Of a DNA stretch of 13,004 nucleotides, positions 1 to 7,790 are shown piece after piece. The notes under the pieces are model-generated. The model did no database searches, was not told the origin of the DNA, and saw only the letters and a list, made by a program, of their open reading frames with translations. Where the stretch lies: assembly GCA_947175285.1 (NCBI GenBank), contig CAMWMM010000081.1, positions 1-13,004 on the forward strand. The letters are read 5' to 3'. Source of the DNA: an uncultured Lachnospiraceae bacterium. GTDB lineage: Bacteria; Bacillota_A; Clostridia; Lachnospirales; Lachnospiraceae. The position numbers and the translations under genes were made by a program. How positions within the stretch are numbered: position 1 is the first letter of the stretch; each line of letters starts with the position of its first letter.

Positions 1-1
1 A

Positions 2-1996
2 CTAGCTGTTAATTTTCAAAGCAAAGTCGCTTCTGTCAAGCGAAAAATTCGGATTGTAATACGGGTCGCCGGCATCCAGCATTTTTCGCCACTTTTTGCG
101 GAAGCGTTCCGATTCTTCATTGTAACGCTGCGCCGCCGCACCTTTGTCATCTAAACCTCTGGATATGGACTCAAAATGGTAAAGTTCCGCAAAAGGCGTA
201 AATACATTAAGATAACCTGCTTCCCTGATTCTTAAACAAAAATCCACATCGTTTAAGGATACGGCAAAGGATTCGTCCAAGCCGCCCAGTTTATCATAAA
301 TCTCTTTTTTTACCATCAGGCAGGCGCCTGTCACTGCCGTTACGTCCTGCGTATAACACAGTCTTCCCATATATCCGAGGTTATTGCTGCTTACCCGGTA
401 ATGGGTATGTCCTGCCGTCCTGTGCGCACCCAAACCGATAACGACACCGGCATGCTGAATCGTCCTGTCTTCATAATAGAGTTTAGCGCCTACCGCGCCT
501 ACATCTTTACGCTGCGCATACATCAAAAGTTCTTCCATCCAGTCCAGTGTAATAACCTGTGTATCATTATTGAGCAGAATCACATATTCTCCGCTCGCCT
601 TGGATACCCCCAGGTTATTGATACGGGAATAATTAAACTCTCCTTCGTAAGTCACAATCTGAATCCGGAAATTCTTACGCAGTTCATCATAATATCGGAA
701 AATCTCATCACTAACACTGTTATTTTCAACAATAATAATTTCATAATTGTCATAACTGCTTTTTTCTAATATAGAAGTAACACAGCGTTTCAAATCATCA
801 AAGTGATCCTTATTTGGAATAACGATTGATATTTTAGGGTTTCCCTGTATTTCATAACGAATCCGGAAAATCGTTTCAAATGCTTTGGTCGAAGTAATTT
901 CAAAATTTTGAAATCCCGCATTTTGCAAGTGATCTGCTACCGCTCCTTTCGCTGCTTCAATCGCATAACTTTTGGCATTGATATCAGACGCTACGCTCTC
1001 TTTATGGGATCGCCAGTAATACATCAGTTTCGGAACATGCACAACATGCTTTGCTCTGGCTGTCAGACGAAGTATCATATCATGATCCTGACTTCCGTCA
1101 AAACGGGAACGGAATAATTCCATTCCGTCCAACAGTTTTCTGTCAAATACACTGAAATGGCAGATATAATTGTTAGCACGCAGATTATCAATCGCAAAAT
1201 CCGGCTTAAAATGCAGCGTAATCATGTTGTCAATGCTGTTACCATGGAATGTGGTTTCATCGCAGTATATATAATCCGCATCCTCATCACAGATAGCATG
1301 CATATATTCAAATAAAACGGATGGATGCAGGATATCGTCATGGTCAAACAATCCGATATAATCTCCCGTTGCCATCGCCAGACAGCAATTTGTATTAACG
1401 GATATCCCACCGTTTTTCTCCAGCTTCTGATATAAAATACGGTTATCTTTTTCGCTGTACTCCCGGCAAATCTGCTCTACATAGGCATGTTCCGCATCAG
1501 ACCCGTCCGCCAGACAAAGTTCCCAGTTCTCATAAGTCTGTGCAATTACGGAATCAATTGCCTGTGTCAAAAAATTCTTCGGCGTATTGTACAACGGCAC
1601 CAAAATACTGATTTTGATTTTTTTTGAAAAAACGGTTTCCCGCTGCCGCTTTGCTTCCTCCGGTGTCGGAAATCCTGCTGTGCCGTGCTGCGTTCTTGCC
1701 TTTTTTTCAATCCGCTTGGCATCCAGCTTCTTTAAAATCCCCTTGATGCTTCCATAATAACCGATACGTTCTTTTGTTCTCTGCATCCAGTGGATGACAT
1801 CTCGCAAAGGCTTTGACATTTTCCAGAAAACACTGTTTTTTATACGGCTTAATTTCTGTTCCATATCGGCAGCACGGCTTTCTGCCTCCGCAAGCCTGCT
1901 TGCCAGCACACGGCTCTTTTGCCGTTCCTGCTCATATGCCTCTCTATAATAACGCAGGTTTTCCTCCTGTTTCTTTTCTTCCTGTTCTCTTTCCAT
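2..1996 (-). CDS. Two-domain GT2 glycosyltransferase, probable rhamnan/O-antigen-type chain assembly
   Basis: Cytoplasmic enzyme with two GT-A (family 2) domains, expected to transfer sugars from nucleotide donors to a growing lipid-linked glycan. Using the ATG at 1996 it has 664 residues. Residues about 10-60 form a charged, coiled-coil-like module ending in RIKNSVFWK. GT domain 1 (about 127-345) starts with ISILVPLYNT and has the metal/donor-site motif DHDD (218-221) and YCDE (244-247), like the RfbC/GT2 group. GT domain 2 (about 387-615) starts with ISIVIPNKDH and has LLNND (474-478), then GGLDE and LNDVDFCLRI, typical of RfbF-like transferases. Both active sites look intact, so it may be bifunctional. 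The frame also allows an ATG at 2050, but AGGAAGGG lies 11 nt before 1996, and the homologous upstream gene aligns from this later start. It is the last gene in the window. Sugar and linkage specificity cannot be read from the sequence. Confidence 0.9.
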   Translation of the reverse strand: MEREQEEKKQEENLRYYREAYEQERQKSRVLASRLAEAESRAADMEQKLSRIKNSVFWKMSKPLRDVIHWMQRTKERIGYYGSIKGILKKLDAKRIEKKARTQHGTAGFPTPEEAKRQRETVFSKKIKISILVPLYNTPKNFLTQAIDSVIAQTYENWELCLADGSDAEHAYVEQICREYSEKDNRILYQKLEKNGGISVNTNCCLAMATGDYIGLFDHDDILHPSVLFEYMHAICDEDADYIYCDETTFHGNSIDNMITLHFKPDFAIDNLRANNYICHFSVFDRKLLDGMELFRSRFDGSQDHDMILRLTARAKHVVHVPKLMYYWRSHKESVASDINAKSYAIEAAKGAVADHLQNAGFQNFEITSTKAFETIFRIRYEIQGNPKISIVIPNKDHFDDLKRCVTSILEKSSYDNYEIIIVENNSVSDEIFRYYDELRKNFRIQIVTYEGEFNYSRINNLGVSKASGEYVILLNNDTQVITLDWMEELLMYAQRKDVGAVGAKLYYEDRTIQHAGVVIGLGAHRTAGHTHYRVSSNNLGYMGRLCYTQDVTAVTGACLMVKKEIYDKLGGLDESFAVSLNDVDFCLRIREAGYLNVFTPFAELYHFESISRGLDDKGAAAQRYNEESERFRKKWRKMLDAGDPYYNPNFSLDRSDFALKINS

Positions 1997-2007
1997 GCCG
2001 GTGTCAT

Positions 2008-2015
2008 CCCTTCCT
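2008..2015 (-). promoter_or_regulatory. Ribosome binding site deciding the start at 1996
   Basis: AGGAAGGG on the minus strand ends 11 nt before the ATG at 1996. The alternative in-frame ATG at 2050 has no comparable purine-rich site upstream. The spacing is slightly long, so the choice also rests on the matching N-terminus of the neighbouring glycosyltransferase. Confidence 0.6.
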
Positions 2016-2053
2016 ATTACAAAGATACATGTTAAATATAGTTTTACCATCCC

Positions 2054-2084
2054 AAAATTATATCTTCATTTAAGATTTAATTTT
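2054..2084. repeat. AT-rich inverted repeat (possible hairpin) between the two glycosyltransferase genes
   Basis: Two 13-base arms, AAAATTATATCTT (2054-2066) and AAGATTTAATTTT (2072-2084) on the plus strand, are reverse complements except for one mismatch. They are separated by a 5-base loop and bounded by CCC and CCCC. This is the main structure in the 141-nt gap at 1997-2137, the longest gap in the window. The stem has almost no G or C and no separate U-tract follows it, so it is a poor intrinsic terminator. An mRNA processing or stability element, or a protein-binding palindrome, are other options. A perfect TATAAT in minus orientation (2062-2057) lies inside one arm but lacks a convincing -35 box. 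Confidence 0.45.
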
Positions 2085-2137
2085 CCCCGTTCAATAGCAG
2101 CCGATAACAGCAGTAATTCCATTTGTCTCAAATCATC

Positions 2138-4408
2138 TCAAATAACGGTCATTGTTTTATCAGACCATGTCAAAAATTTCTGATTCGACTCCAAATCTGT
2201 TGCCAGCATACCGATTCGCCAAGTTCCAAAATGCAGCTTTTCTTTCTTGATGCGCACGGCAAAACCACTCAGCAAAATGTTGACTTCTTCAGTCAAAATC
2301 GCTGCTGCATCCTTACGAAACCACGGGCATATATCCGTCTGGTATAACGTGCCGTCTTCCTGCTGTAATACTAACTTTTTCTCATATTTGGCATTGTCTT
2401 TTCCGGGGATATAACACCACCCCATAATCCACATGATGTCGGGTTCCTCCCGATGAATCTTGTGCTGCTTCTCTGCTCTGTCAATCGTCAACTGTAAGTG
2501 CCCTGTTTTAGCTGCTGCAAGTTTTCCTGCATTTTCGACAAAAATTTCTGTCGTTTTTAAGTGGTTTTCGTAATCAAATTTAAAATTACATGCGTAGTGC
2601 GACGCATTATCAATCAGATACTTATGATAAAAATCATCCCGGCTTTTCATTGCCGGATGTTTTTCATATAATTTTTCTTTTTCACAAAGCAGCCTCTCCC
2701 ATTTGTTGTCATCCTGCTCATCCAGACCTCTGCTTAATGATTCATAATGATATAGTATTGCATCGTTACGAAGCACATTATAATAGCCTGCCTCTATCAA
2801 TTTAAAACAGAAATCCACATCATTATAAGCGACTTTCATTGTCTCGTCCAAACCGCCTATTTCCTGATACTTACGACGCTCTATCATAAGACAAGCCGCA
2901 GTCACGCCAATCATATTATATGTTACCTGATTATGCCCGTAATAATAGTTTCTGTCATCCGGAAATGTAATCAGTTTATGCGAAGGACCAATATTCAGAT
3001 TAGTAATGCCTGCATGCTGAATAGCATCACTCCCGGCATACCATAACTTCGCTCCTACCGCCCCGGTATGCGGCTGCCCTGCCTGTCCTGCCATAATCCG
3101 CAGCCAGTCTTTTTGAATAATCTCCACATCATCATTCAAAAGCAGAATATACTCTCCTGCCGCTTTTGATGCACCAAGATTGCACATCGCAGAGAAATTA
3201 AACTCCATCGGCTCATACAGATAAACAAAGCCATATTCCCTCTGCAATGCTTCCATACGGCTTTTATTTTCCTCATTACTGCCGTTATCCACAACGATCC
3301 ACTCATAATTATCATAATCCGTTTTTTCTCGGAACGAAGACAGGCATCTCTCCAATACTTCAGGATGATCCTTAGACGGAATAATCACTGATACTAAAGC
3401 GTCCCGCCTGCCATCTGCTTTATCATAATTCTCATATACAACATGATAAATATCCGGGACAGAACCGGAGCATAACTTTGCTTTGATTCCTCTTCTTCGA
3501 AGCGCTCCCATACGAATCTCCGTATAAGAAGCGTCACAGCCTGTCATATCACGTCCCTGCTCCAATTCCTGCAAAAGCAGTTCTTCAACATTTTCCGATA
3601 CGTCAGATTCATAACGGTTATGAAATAAGACTTCTTCTATATGAGATATCGTGCCCTGCAGTCCGTTTACTTTCTCTTCCAGACGCAGGCAGAAATCATA
3701 AAAATCAGCATAAGAACGCCATTCCCGCTCACTGTTTTCCTTTAAAATTTCATCATATAACGACTGTTTCGTAATAATCATATGCCCCATATAGCAGAAT
3801 GAAAGAAGCGTATCAGGCGAATAACACGGCTTAAACCAGGGATGCATCCTGTTTGACAATGTTCCCCAATAATAATCCTCATCCGTATAGGCAAACAGGC
3901 AGTTCTTATAATTATTAAACCATGATTTTATTTTTTGTTCCGTTCTTGCATCCACAATCCCGCATCCGCAGACGATAATATACAAGTCTGTATTCTCAAT
4001 CGGAATCAAATTCCAGCCGTCCAGACATTCATTTCGCATGTTATTTAAATTTGCATCTATCGCCCCGTCATCCTCATATTGCTTTATCCATTGCAGATAC
4101 GGATGCTTCTGACGATAAACTTCTTCTTCGTATGCCCGGACCAATTCTTTTACTTTCACGTTATCGGCAGGCGGCATATCTGATGCAGCTTTTGTTCCTT
4201 TGGTAAGCATATGATAACATTTTCTTGCAGGCGCTAATACTTTCCAAAAGATACTGTTTTGAATCCTGTTAAGGCGCAGTGTCAAATCGGTTTCTTTTGC
4301 TTCGGCGTCAGCTATTCTGCCTGCCAGAACCGTATTTTTCTTTTTTTCCCTCTCATAAGCTGCCTGATAATAAGCTGCCCAGTCATAGGAAGACGGCTTC
4401 TCTTTCAT
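2138..4408 (-). CDS. Large GT2 glycosyltransferase with degenerate first domain and C-terminal accessory domain
   Basis: 756-residue cytoplasmic glycosyltransferase. Residues 8-60 repeat the coiled-coil-like module of the downstream enzyme, here ending in RIQNSIFWK. Residues about 130-330 resemble the second half of a GT2 domain (TDED at 175-178, then WFKPCYSPDTLL) but lack the usual opening strand and first nucleotide-binding motif, so this part is probably inactive or specialised. Residues about 337-565 are a complete GT2 domain, with VSVIIPSKDH, LLNDD (423-427), GGLDE and YNDVDFCFKL. The tail, about 635-756, looks beta-rich (IMGWCYIPGKDN, GTLYQ, GFAVRI) and resembles an accessory domain rather than a transferase. 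The start ATG is 3 nt after the methyltransferase stop, indicating translational coupling. It likely works on the same chain as its neighbour. Specificity is unknown. Confidence 0.88.
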   Translation of the reverse strand: MKEKPSSYDWAAYYQAAYEREKKKNTVLAGRIADAEAKETDLTLRLNRIQNSIFWKVLAPARKCYHMLTKGTKAASDMPPADNVKVKELVRAYEEEVYRQKHPYLQWIKQYEDDGAIDANLNNMRNECLDGWNLIPIENTDLYIIVCGCGIVDARTEQKIKSWFNNYKNCLFAYTDEDYYWGTLSNRMHPWFKPCYSPDTLLSFCYMGHMIITKQSLYDEILKENSEREWRSYADFYDFCLRLEEKVNGLQGTISHIEEVLFHNRYESDVSENVEELLLQELEQGRDMTGCDASYTEIRMGALRRRGIKAKLCSGSVPDIYHVVYENYDKADGRRDALVSVIIPSKDHPEVLERCLSSFREKTDYDNYEWIVVDNGSNEENKSRMEALQREYGFVYLYEPMEFNFSAMCNLGASKAAGEYILLLNDDVEIIQKDWLRIMAGQAGQPHTGAVGAKLWYAGSDAIQHAGITNLNIGPSHKLITFPDDRNYYYGHNQVTYNMIGVTAACLMIERRKYQEIGGLDETMKVAYNDVDFCFKLIEAGYYNVLRNDAILYHYESLSRGLDEQDDNKWERLLCEKEKLYEKHPAMKSRDDFYHKYLIDNASHYACNFKFDYENHLKTTEIFVENAGKLAAAKTGHLQLTIDRAEKQHKIHREEPDIMWIMGWCYIPGKDNAKYEKKLVLQQEDGTLYQTDICPWFRKDAAAILTEEVNILLSGFAVRIKKEKLHFGTWRIGMLATDLESNQKFLTWSDKTMTVI

Positions 4409-4411
4409 GAA

Positions 4412-6478
4412 TCAGAACAATCCCCTTTTCTGCATATGACTTATCGTTTCCTCCGGCATTCTCGTCACCTGTAAAAACACCTGTAATTTATTTTCCTGCC
4501 GGTTTTCCAGTTCCGATACGTACAGGGTAATATTGGGATCCTGTGTTGCAAATCCATATACGCCCTCTCCTATACGGAAACCATTTGTCATAAACTTTTT
4601 ATTTTTAAGCGGTACGGATTCATCGTTCCACTTGATGTCTTTTATCCAAACAACACAGTAATCACTGCACGGGTCAATACGAAGCGCTTTTCTGCCTTCC
4701 TTAACGATAAGCTGAAACTCTTTTTGCTGTGTCTCCATCTCTTCTAAAAAGAAAGAATTTTCCTCTGAAAAGCCCTCGCCCATATCTTCATAAATCTGTA
4801 CCCTGTCTATCTGCTTTTGTGCCGGAGTAAGCAACGGCAAGTCTGCAAGCGTATAAACGGGCTGCCCGATAGCCTCTCTTATTTCCGCCATCGACATTCT
4901 TTTCCCTGTCACATACTTTTGAAACTTCATTTCCTGCTGTCTGTACTGCTCCGCATCCACCTCAGAAATGCCTAGTTTTGATAATATTGAATCTAAATTT
5001 AATTTATTCCTCTTTTCATTTTCCAACAAATAACAGTATACGGCACGAAATGCAATCTCTCTTGCCTCTACCTGCTTTGCAAAGGTCCATTCATAATCTA
5101 TCACATGCCATTGCCCGTCTCCGGCAACTATAATATTCGAGAAAATCAAGTCATAGTCAGTCACTGCGGCATCTTCGCCATAGGAAATCTTTTCTAAATA
5201 TTCGTCAAATAACGCATGAAATTTTTGTATATCATTTTGCTCCAGACATTCATCGAAAAGTTCTTCCAGCGTTTTCCCCTCTACATATGCAAACTTTGTA
5301 TATGTCTCCGGCTCTTTGATAAGCTGACAGTGATTGACGGTAAGCTCTCCGTCCCGGAATCGTTCCTCAAGCTTCTCATAAGCGCAATATATCTGCTCAA
5401 TATGCTCACACGCCCCTTTGGATAACGGTCGTTTTTCTATTTGTTTCTGCATAACGCCATTGACATCCCGCTGGGTAATCAGCGTTTTAATCTGAAAAGC
5501 GTCCACTCTGTCGTTTGAATATTTCGCATATTTTATTTCAGGTTCTTTTCCTATTATCATCATATAGGAATTGGAGAAAAGCGGAAACTGATTTTCTTTG
5601 ATCAGAGTATCAAATACCAGTTTTTCATCAAACAACTGTAATCTTTCCCTGTCAAAATTGCGCAGATTAGAAGACAGCTCTCCCGCTTTCGGCAGTCTGT
5701 CATCCGAATAGAGAGTTGTCATAAATTTATAGTCCGGATAGGGGTAATACATAGAAATATCCGAAAAGCCGCATTTTTTTGCTATTTTTATCAGTCCGTC
5801 TTTTGTAAAAGTCCTGACAACGCCGCCCTCCGGATAATCTTCCAGACCGCTGAACCAAGTACCCAAATGGTCCTCTTTGCAACCTGCCCAATATTTTAAG
5901 CCAAGTTTATTTTCTATCGCAATGGCAATATTTCCATCCGGTTTCCTGTGCTTTTCTATGATATGCAGAAAATCTTCATAGGGATGTTCGGAGTCTATAT
6001 ATGCCTGTGCATACTCAAAAACGCCAATCAGACAGATATAGTCATAATCTAGGTCCAAATCCGGCTCCACATCCTGAAAATTACCAACATGAATTGTCAC
6101 GTTTTCACAGTCCATATGCCTGTAGGCATTAATCAGGCTTCTTTTCTTCGACAAATCAATACAGGTTACTTCTTTTGCCTTTTTCGCCAATGCGCCTGTA
6201 ATCGCGCCGCATCCGGAACCTACCTCCAACACTTTCATACTTTTATCAATCGGAAGCCACTCTACAATGTTCTCTCTCAACGCAGAAAAATGATACAGAA
6301 CCTCCCAGTTCTTTTTTTCCTCTATGATACAGGGATACTCCACCTGTGCATAATTTCTCGCAATTTCAAGTAATTCATCCTCAATTTCTCCGTCGCAATA
6401 AAGGTCCTCTCCCGGATAGTGTTTCAGATTCAGTTTTATTTTCCCGATTTCTTCTATCTTTTCTGTCTTATCTATCAT
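4412..6478 (-). CDS. SAM methyltransferase fused to a kinase-like domain; candidate glycan chain-capping enzyme
   Basis: 688-residue soluble protein. Residues about 55-240 are a class I SAM-dependent methyltransferase, with motif I VLEVGSGCGA (83-92) and the SAM-ribose acidic residue in CIDLS (D108). Residues about 325-560 resemble an aminoglycoside phosphotransferase/LPS-kinase fold. In TDYDLIFSNII the candidate catalytic Asp is D443 and the metal-binding Asn is N448, followed by VIDYEW with D461 in the DFG-Asp position. A Lys-rich strand (QKQIEK) and EHIEQI could be the N-lobe Lys and helix-C Glu. A helical stretch (about 571-597) leads to a small beta-rich C-terminal domain (about 598-675). 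The gene follows wzt by 23 nt, with only a weak GAAAGG-type ribosome site. By analogy with WbdD (methyltransferase plus kinase) it may methylate and/or phosphorylate the non-reducing chain end. The methyltransferase call is secure; the kinase call is moderate; the capping role is inference. Confidence 0.8.
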   Translation of the reverse strand: MIDKTEKIEEIGKIKLNLKHYPGEDLYCDGEIEDELLEIARNYAQVEYPCIIEEKKNWEVLYHFSALRENIVEWLPIDKSMKVLEVGSGCGAITGALAKKAKEVTCIDLSKKRSLINAYRHMDCENVTIHVGNFQDVEPDLDLDYDYICLIGVFEYAQAYIDSEHPYEDFLHIIEKHRKPDGNIAIAIENKLGLKYWAGCKEDHLGTWFSGLEDYPEGGVVRTFTKDGLIKIAKKCGFSDISMYYPYPDYKFMTTLYSDDRLPKAGELSSNLRNFDRERLQLFDEKLVFDTLIKENQFPLFSNSYMMIIGKEPEIKYAKYSNDRVDAFQIKTLITQRDVNGVMQKQIEKRPLSKGACEHIEQIYCAYEKLEERFRDGELTVNHCQLIKEPETYTKFAYVEGKTLEELFDECLEQNDIQKFHALFDEYLEKISYGEDAAVTDYDLIFSNIIVAGDGQWHVIDYEWTFAKQVEAREIAFRAVYCYLLENEKRNKLNLDSILSKLGISEVDAEQYRQQEMKFQKYVTGKRMSMAEIREAIGQPVYTLADLPLLTPAQKQIDRVQIYEDMGEGFSEENSFFLEEMETQQKEFQLIVKEGRKALRIDPCSDYCVVWIKDIKWNDESVPLKNKKFMTNGFRIGEGVYGFATQDPNITLYVSELENRQENKLQVFLQVTRMPEETISHMQKRGLF

Positions 6479-6501
6479 ATTCGCAATTATACCTTTCCAA
6501 C

Positions 6502-7779
6502 CTATATGACCTGAATTCTTGAGTTCATATCGTAAAATCCGACCGTATCCTTATCCGAAATAACCGTAATATTCATAATATCATATAAGCGGTGATAAAC
6601 CGTAAATTCATCCCCTTCATAGCCTGTTACGCCAAGGGAAAGCAGATATTCCCCGCCCTGTAAGTTCATATCCTGTGTAAAAATAATTTCTTTCGTTTCA
6701 CCCGCCTTGACCGACTCCAAAAATGCTTTTTCAAACATCGTATTGGTACCAGTGATTTCCGTGCCTTTGCTGTTTTTAATGGTAAAAGCAAAAACAGGCG
6801 CTTCTATATCCTCCATGATGTTCACTTTCATATGAATATGAAAACGACCTCCCTTAATCAGCGCTGCCGTTTTCCTATCTTTGTCATCCGCTATATAATA
6901 TTCCGTAATCACTGCTTTTTTAGAGCCATACTCTAACACTTCCGGATTGACATTCATTGTTCCGGAAGCATTCGCCGCTGCTCTGCGCAGTTGCTCATCC
7001 TCTAAAAGGCTCTCTGTGCCGGACTCTTCTATTGTATATTGTCCTACCAAAACCTGTTTATAGCGGTCTATCATTTCTTTCGGTCCGCCCTCGCCCAGTT
7101 TCACTCCCTGATTCAAAAGAACGACTCTGTCACAGTATTTGCTGATACTGCTCAAATCATGACTGACAAAGACGATTGTTTTTCCCATCTGCTTAAATTC
7201 TTCAAATTTATGATAACATTTCGCCTGGAAAAAGACATCTCCTACCGAAAGCGCTTCGTCCACGATTAAAACTTCCGGTTCAATATTAATAGCCACCGCA
7301 AAGGCAAGCCGGACAAACATACCGCTCGAATAAGTCTTTACCGGCTGATGCACATACTCTCCAATGTCGGCAAATTCCAAAATATCATTCAGTTTTTCGC
7401 TGATTTATTTCTCAGAAAATCCTATCATCGTGCCGTTTAAATAGATATTTTCAATTCCGTTATATTCCATATTAAATCCTGCGCCAAGTTCCAAGAGGGC
7501 GGAAATACGTCCGTTAACCGTCACATCTCCTCTTGTCGGATTCAAAACGCCCGTTATGATTTTCAGTATAGTAGACTTACCGGAGCCGTTTGTACCGATA
7601 ATCCCTACCGTTTCCCCCTGATAGATAGTCAGATTGACTCCTTTCAGGGCATGATGTTCCTTATGACGCTTTCCTCTGCCAAAGCCCAACGCCTCTTTTA
7701 CTCTGTCGGAGGGTTTATCATATAATTTATAGACTTTTTCCAAGTCTTTCACTTGAATTGCTATCTTCTTATCTTCCAT
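6502..7779 (-). pseudogene. wzt: ABC exporter ATPase Wzt with C-terminal carbohydrate-binding-type domain, interrupted by in-frame TAA
   Basis: Energises export of a finished lipid-linked polysaccharide with Wzm. The frame runs 425 codons from the ATG at 7779, but codon 125 is TAA (7405-7407). The 124-residue first part has Walker A GTNGSGKS (62-69). After the stop the same frame continues without a shift: EFADIGEYVHQPVK, signature YSSGM (150-154), Walker B VLIVDEA (170-176) and switch His H207 in FVSHD. Residues about 285-425 match the Wzt C-terminal beta-sandwich that selects the glycan. The stop falls between Walker A and the signature, so neither piece alone could be a working ATPase. A TTG at 7380 could in principle restart translation but has no ribosome site. 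GGGAGA lies 6 nt before the ATG and overlaps the wzm stop. Explanations are a recent nonsense mutation (for example GAA to TAA), a sequencing error, or readthrough. Confidence 0.88.
7405..7407 (-). other. In-frame premature stop codon (TAA) in wzt
   Basis: The minus-strand codons read GAG AAA TAA ATC AGC GAA AAA, translating as SEK, stop, ISEK. Residues on both sides fit the continuous Wzt family sequence, and the frame is unchanged across the stop. One base substitution, most simply GAA to TAA, would account for it. No homopolymer or simple repeat here suggests slippage or phase variation. Confidence 0.9.
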
Positions 7780-7790
7780 ATGAAATCTCC

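Noticed and set aside
401..769. Plus-strand open frame of 122 codons
   Set aside because: It lies entirely antisense to a well-supported glycosyltransferase gene, has no ribosome site or recognisable motif, and reads as a shadow frame.
2057..2062. TATAAT on the minus strand as a promoter for the last glycosyltransferase gene
   Set aside because: No acceptable -35 box lies 16-18 nt upstream and there is no extended -10 TG. The region is AT-rich, so a chance match is likely. It is noted only within the inverted-repeat entry.
2051..2084. Intrinsic terminator after the 756-residue glycosyltransferase gene
   Set aside because: The stem is nearly all A/T and no independent U-tract follows, so it is unlikely to terminate transcription well.
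6502..7380. Wzt second half as an independent gene starting at TTG 7380
   Set aside because: It lacks Walker A, has no ribosome site before the TTG, and is in the same frame as the upstream part, so it is better read as one interrupted gene.
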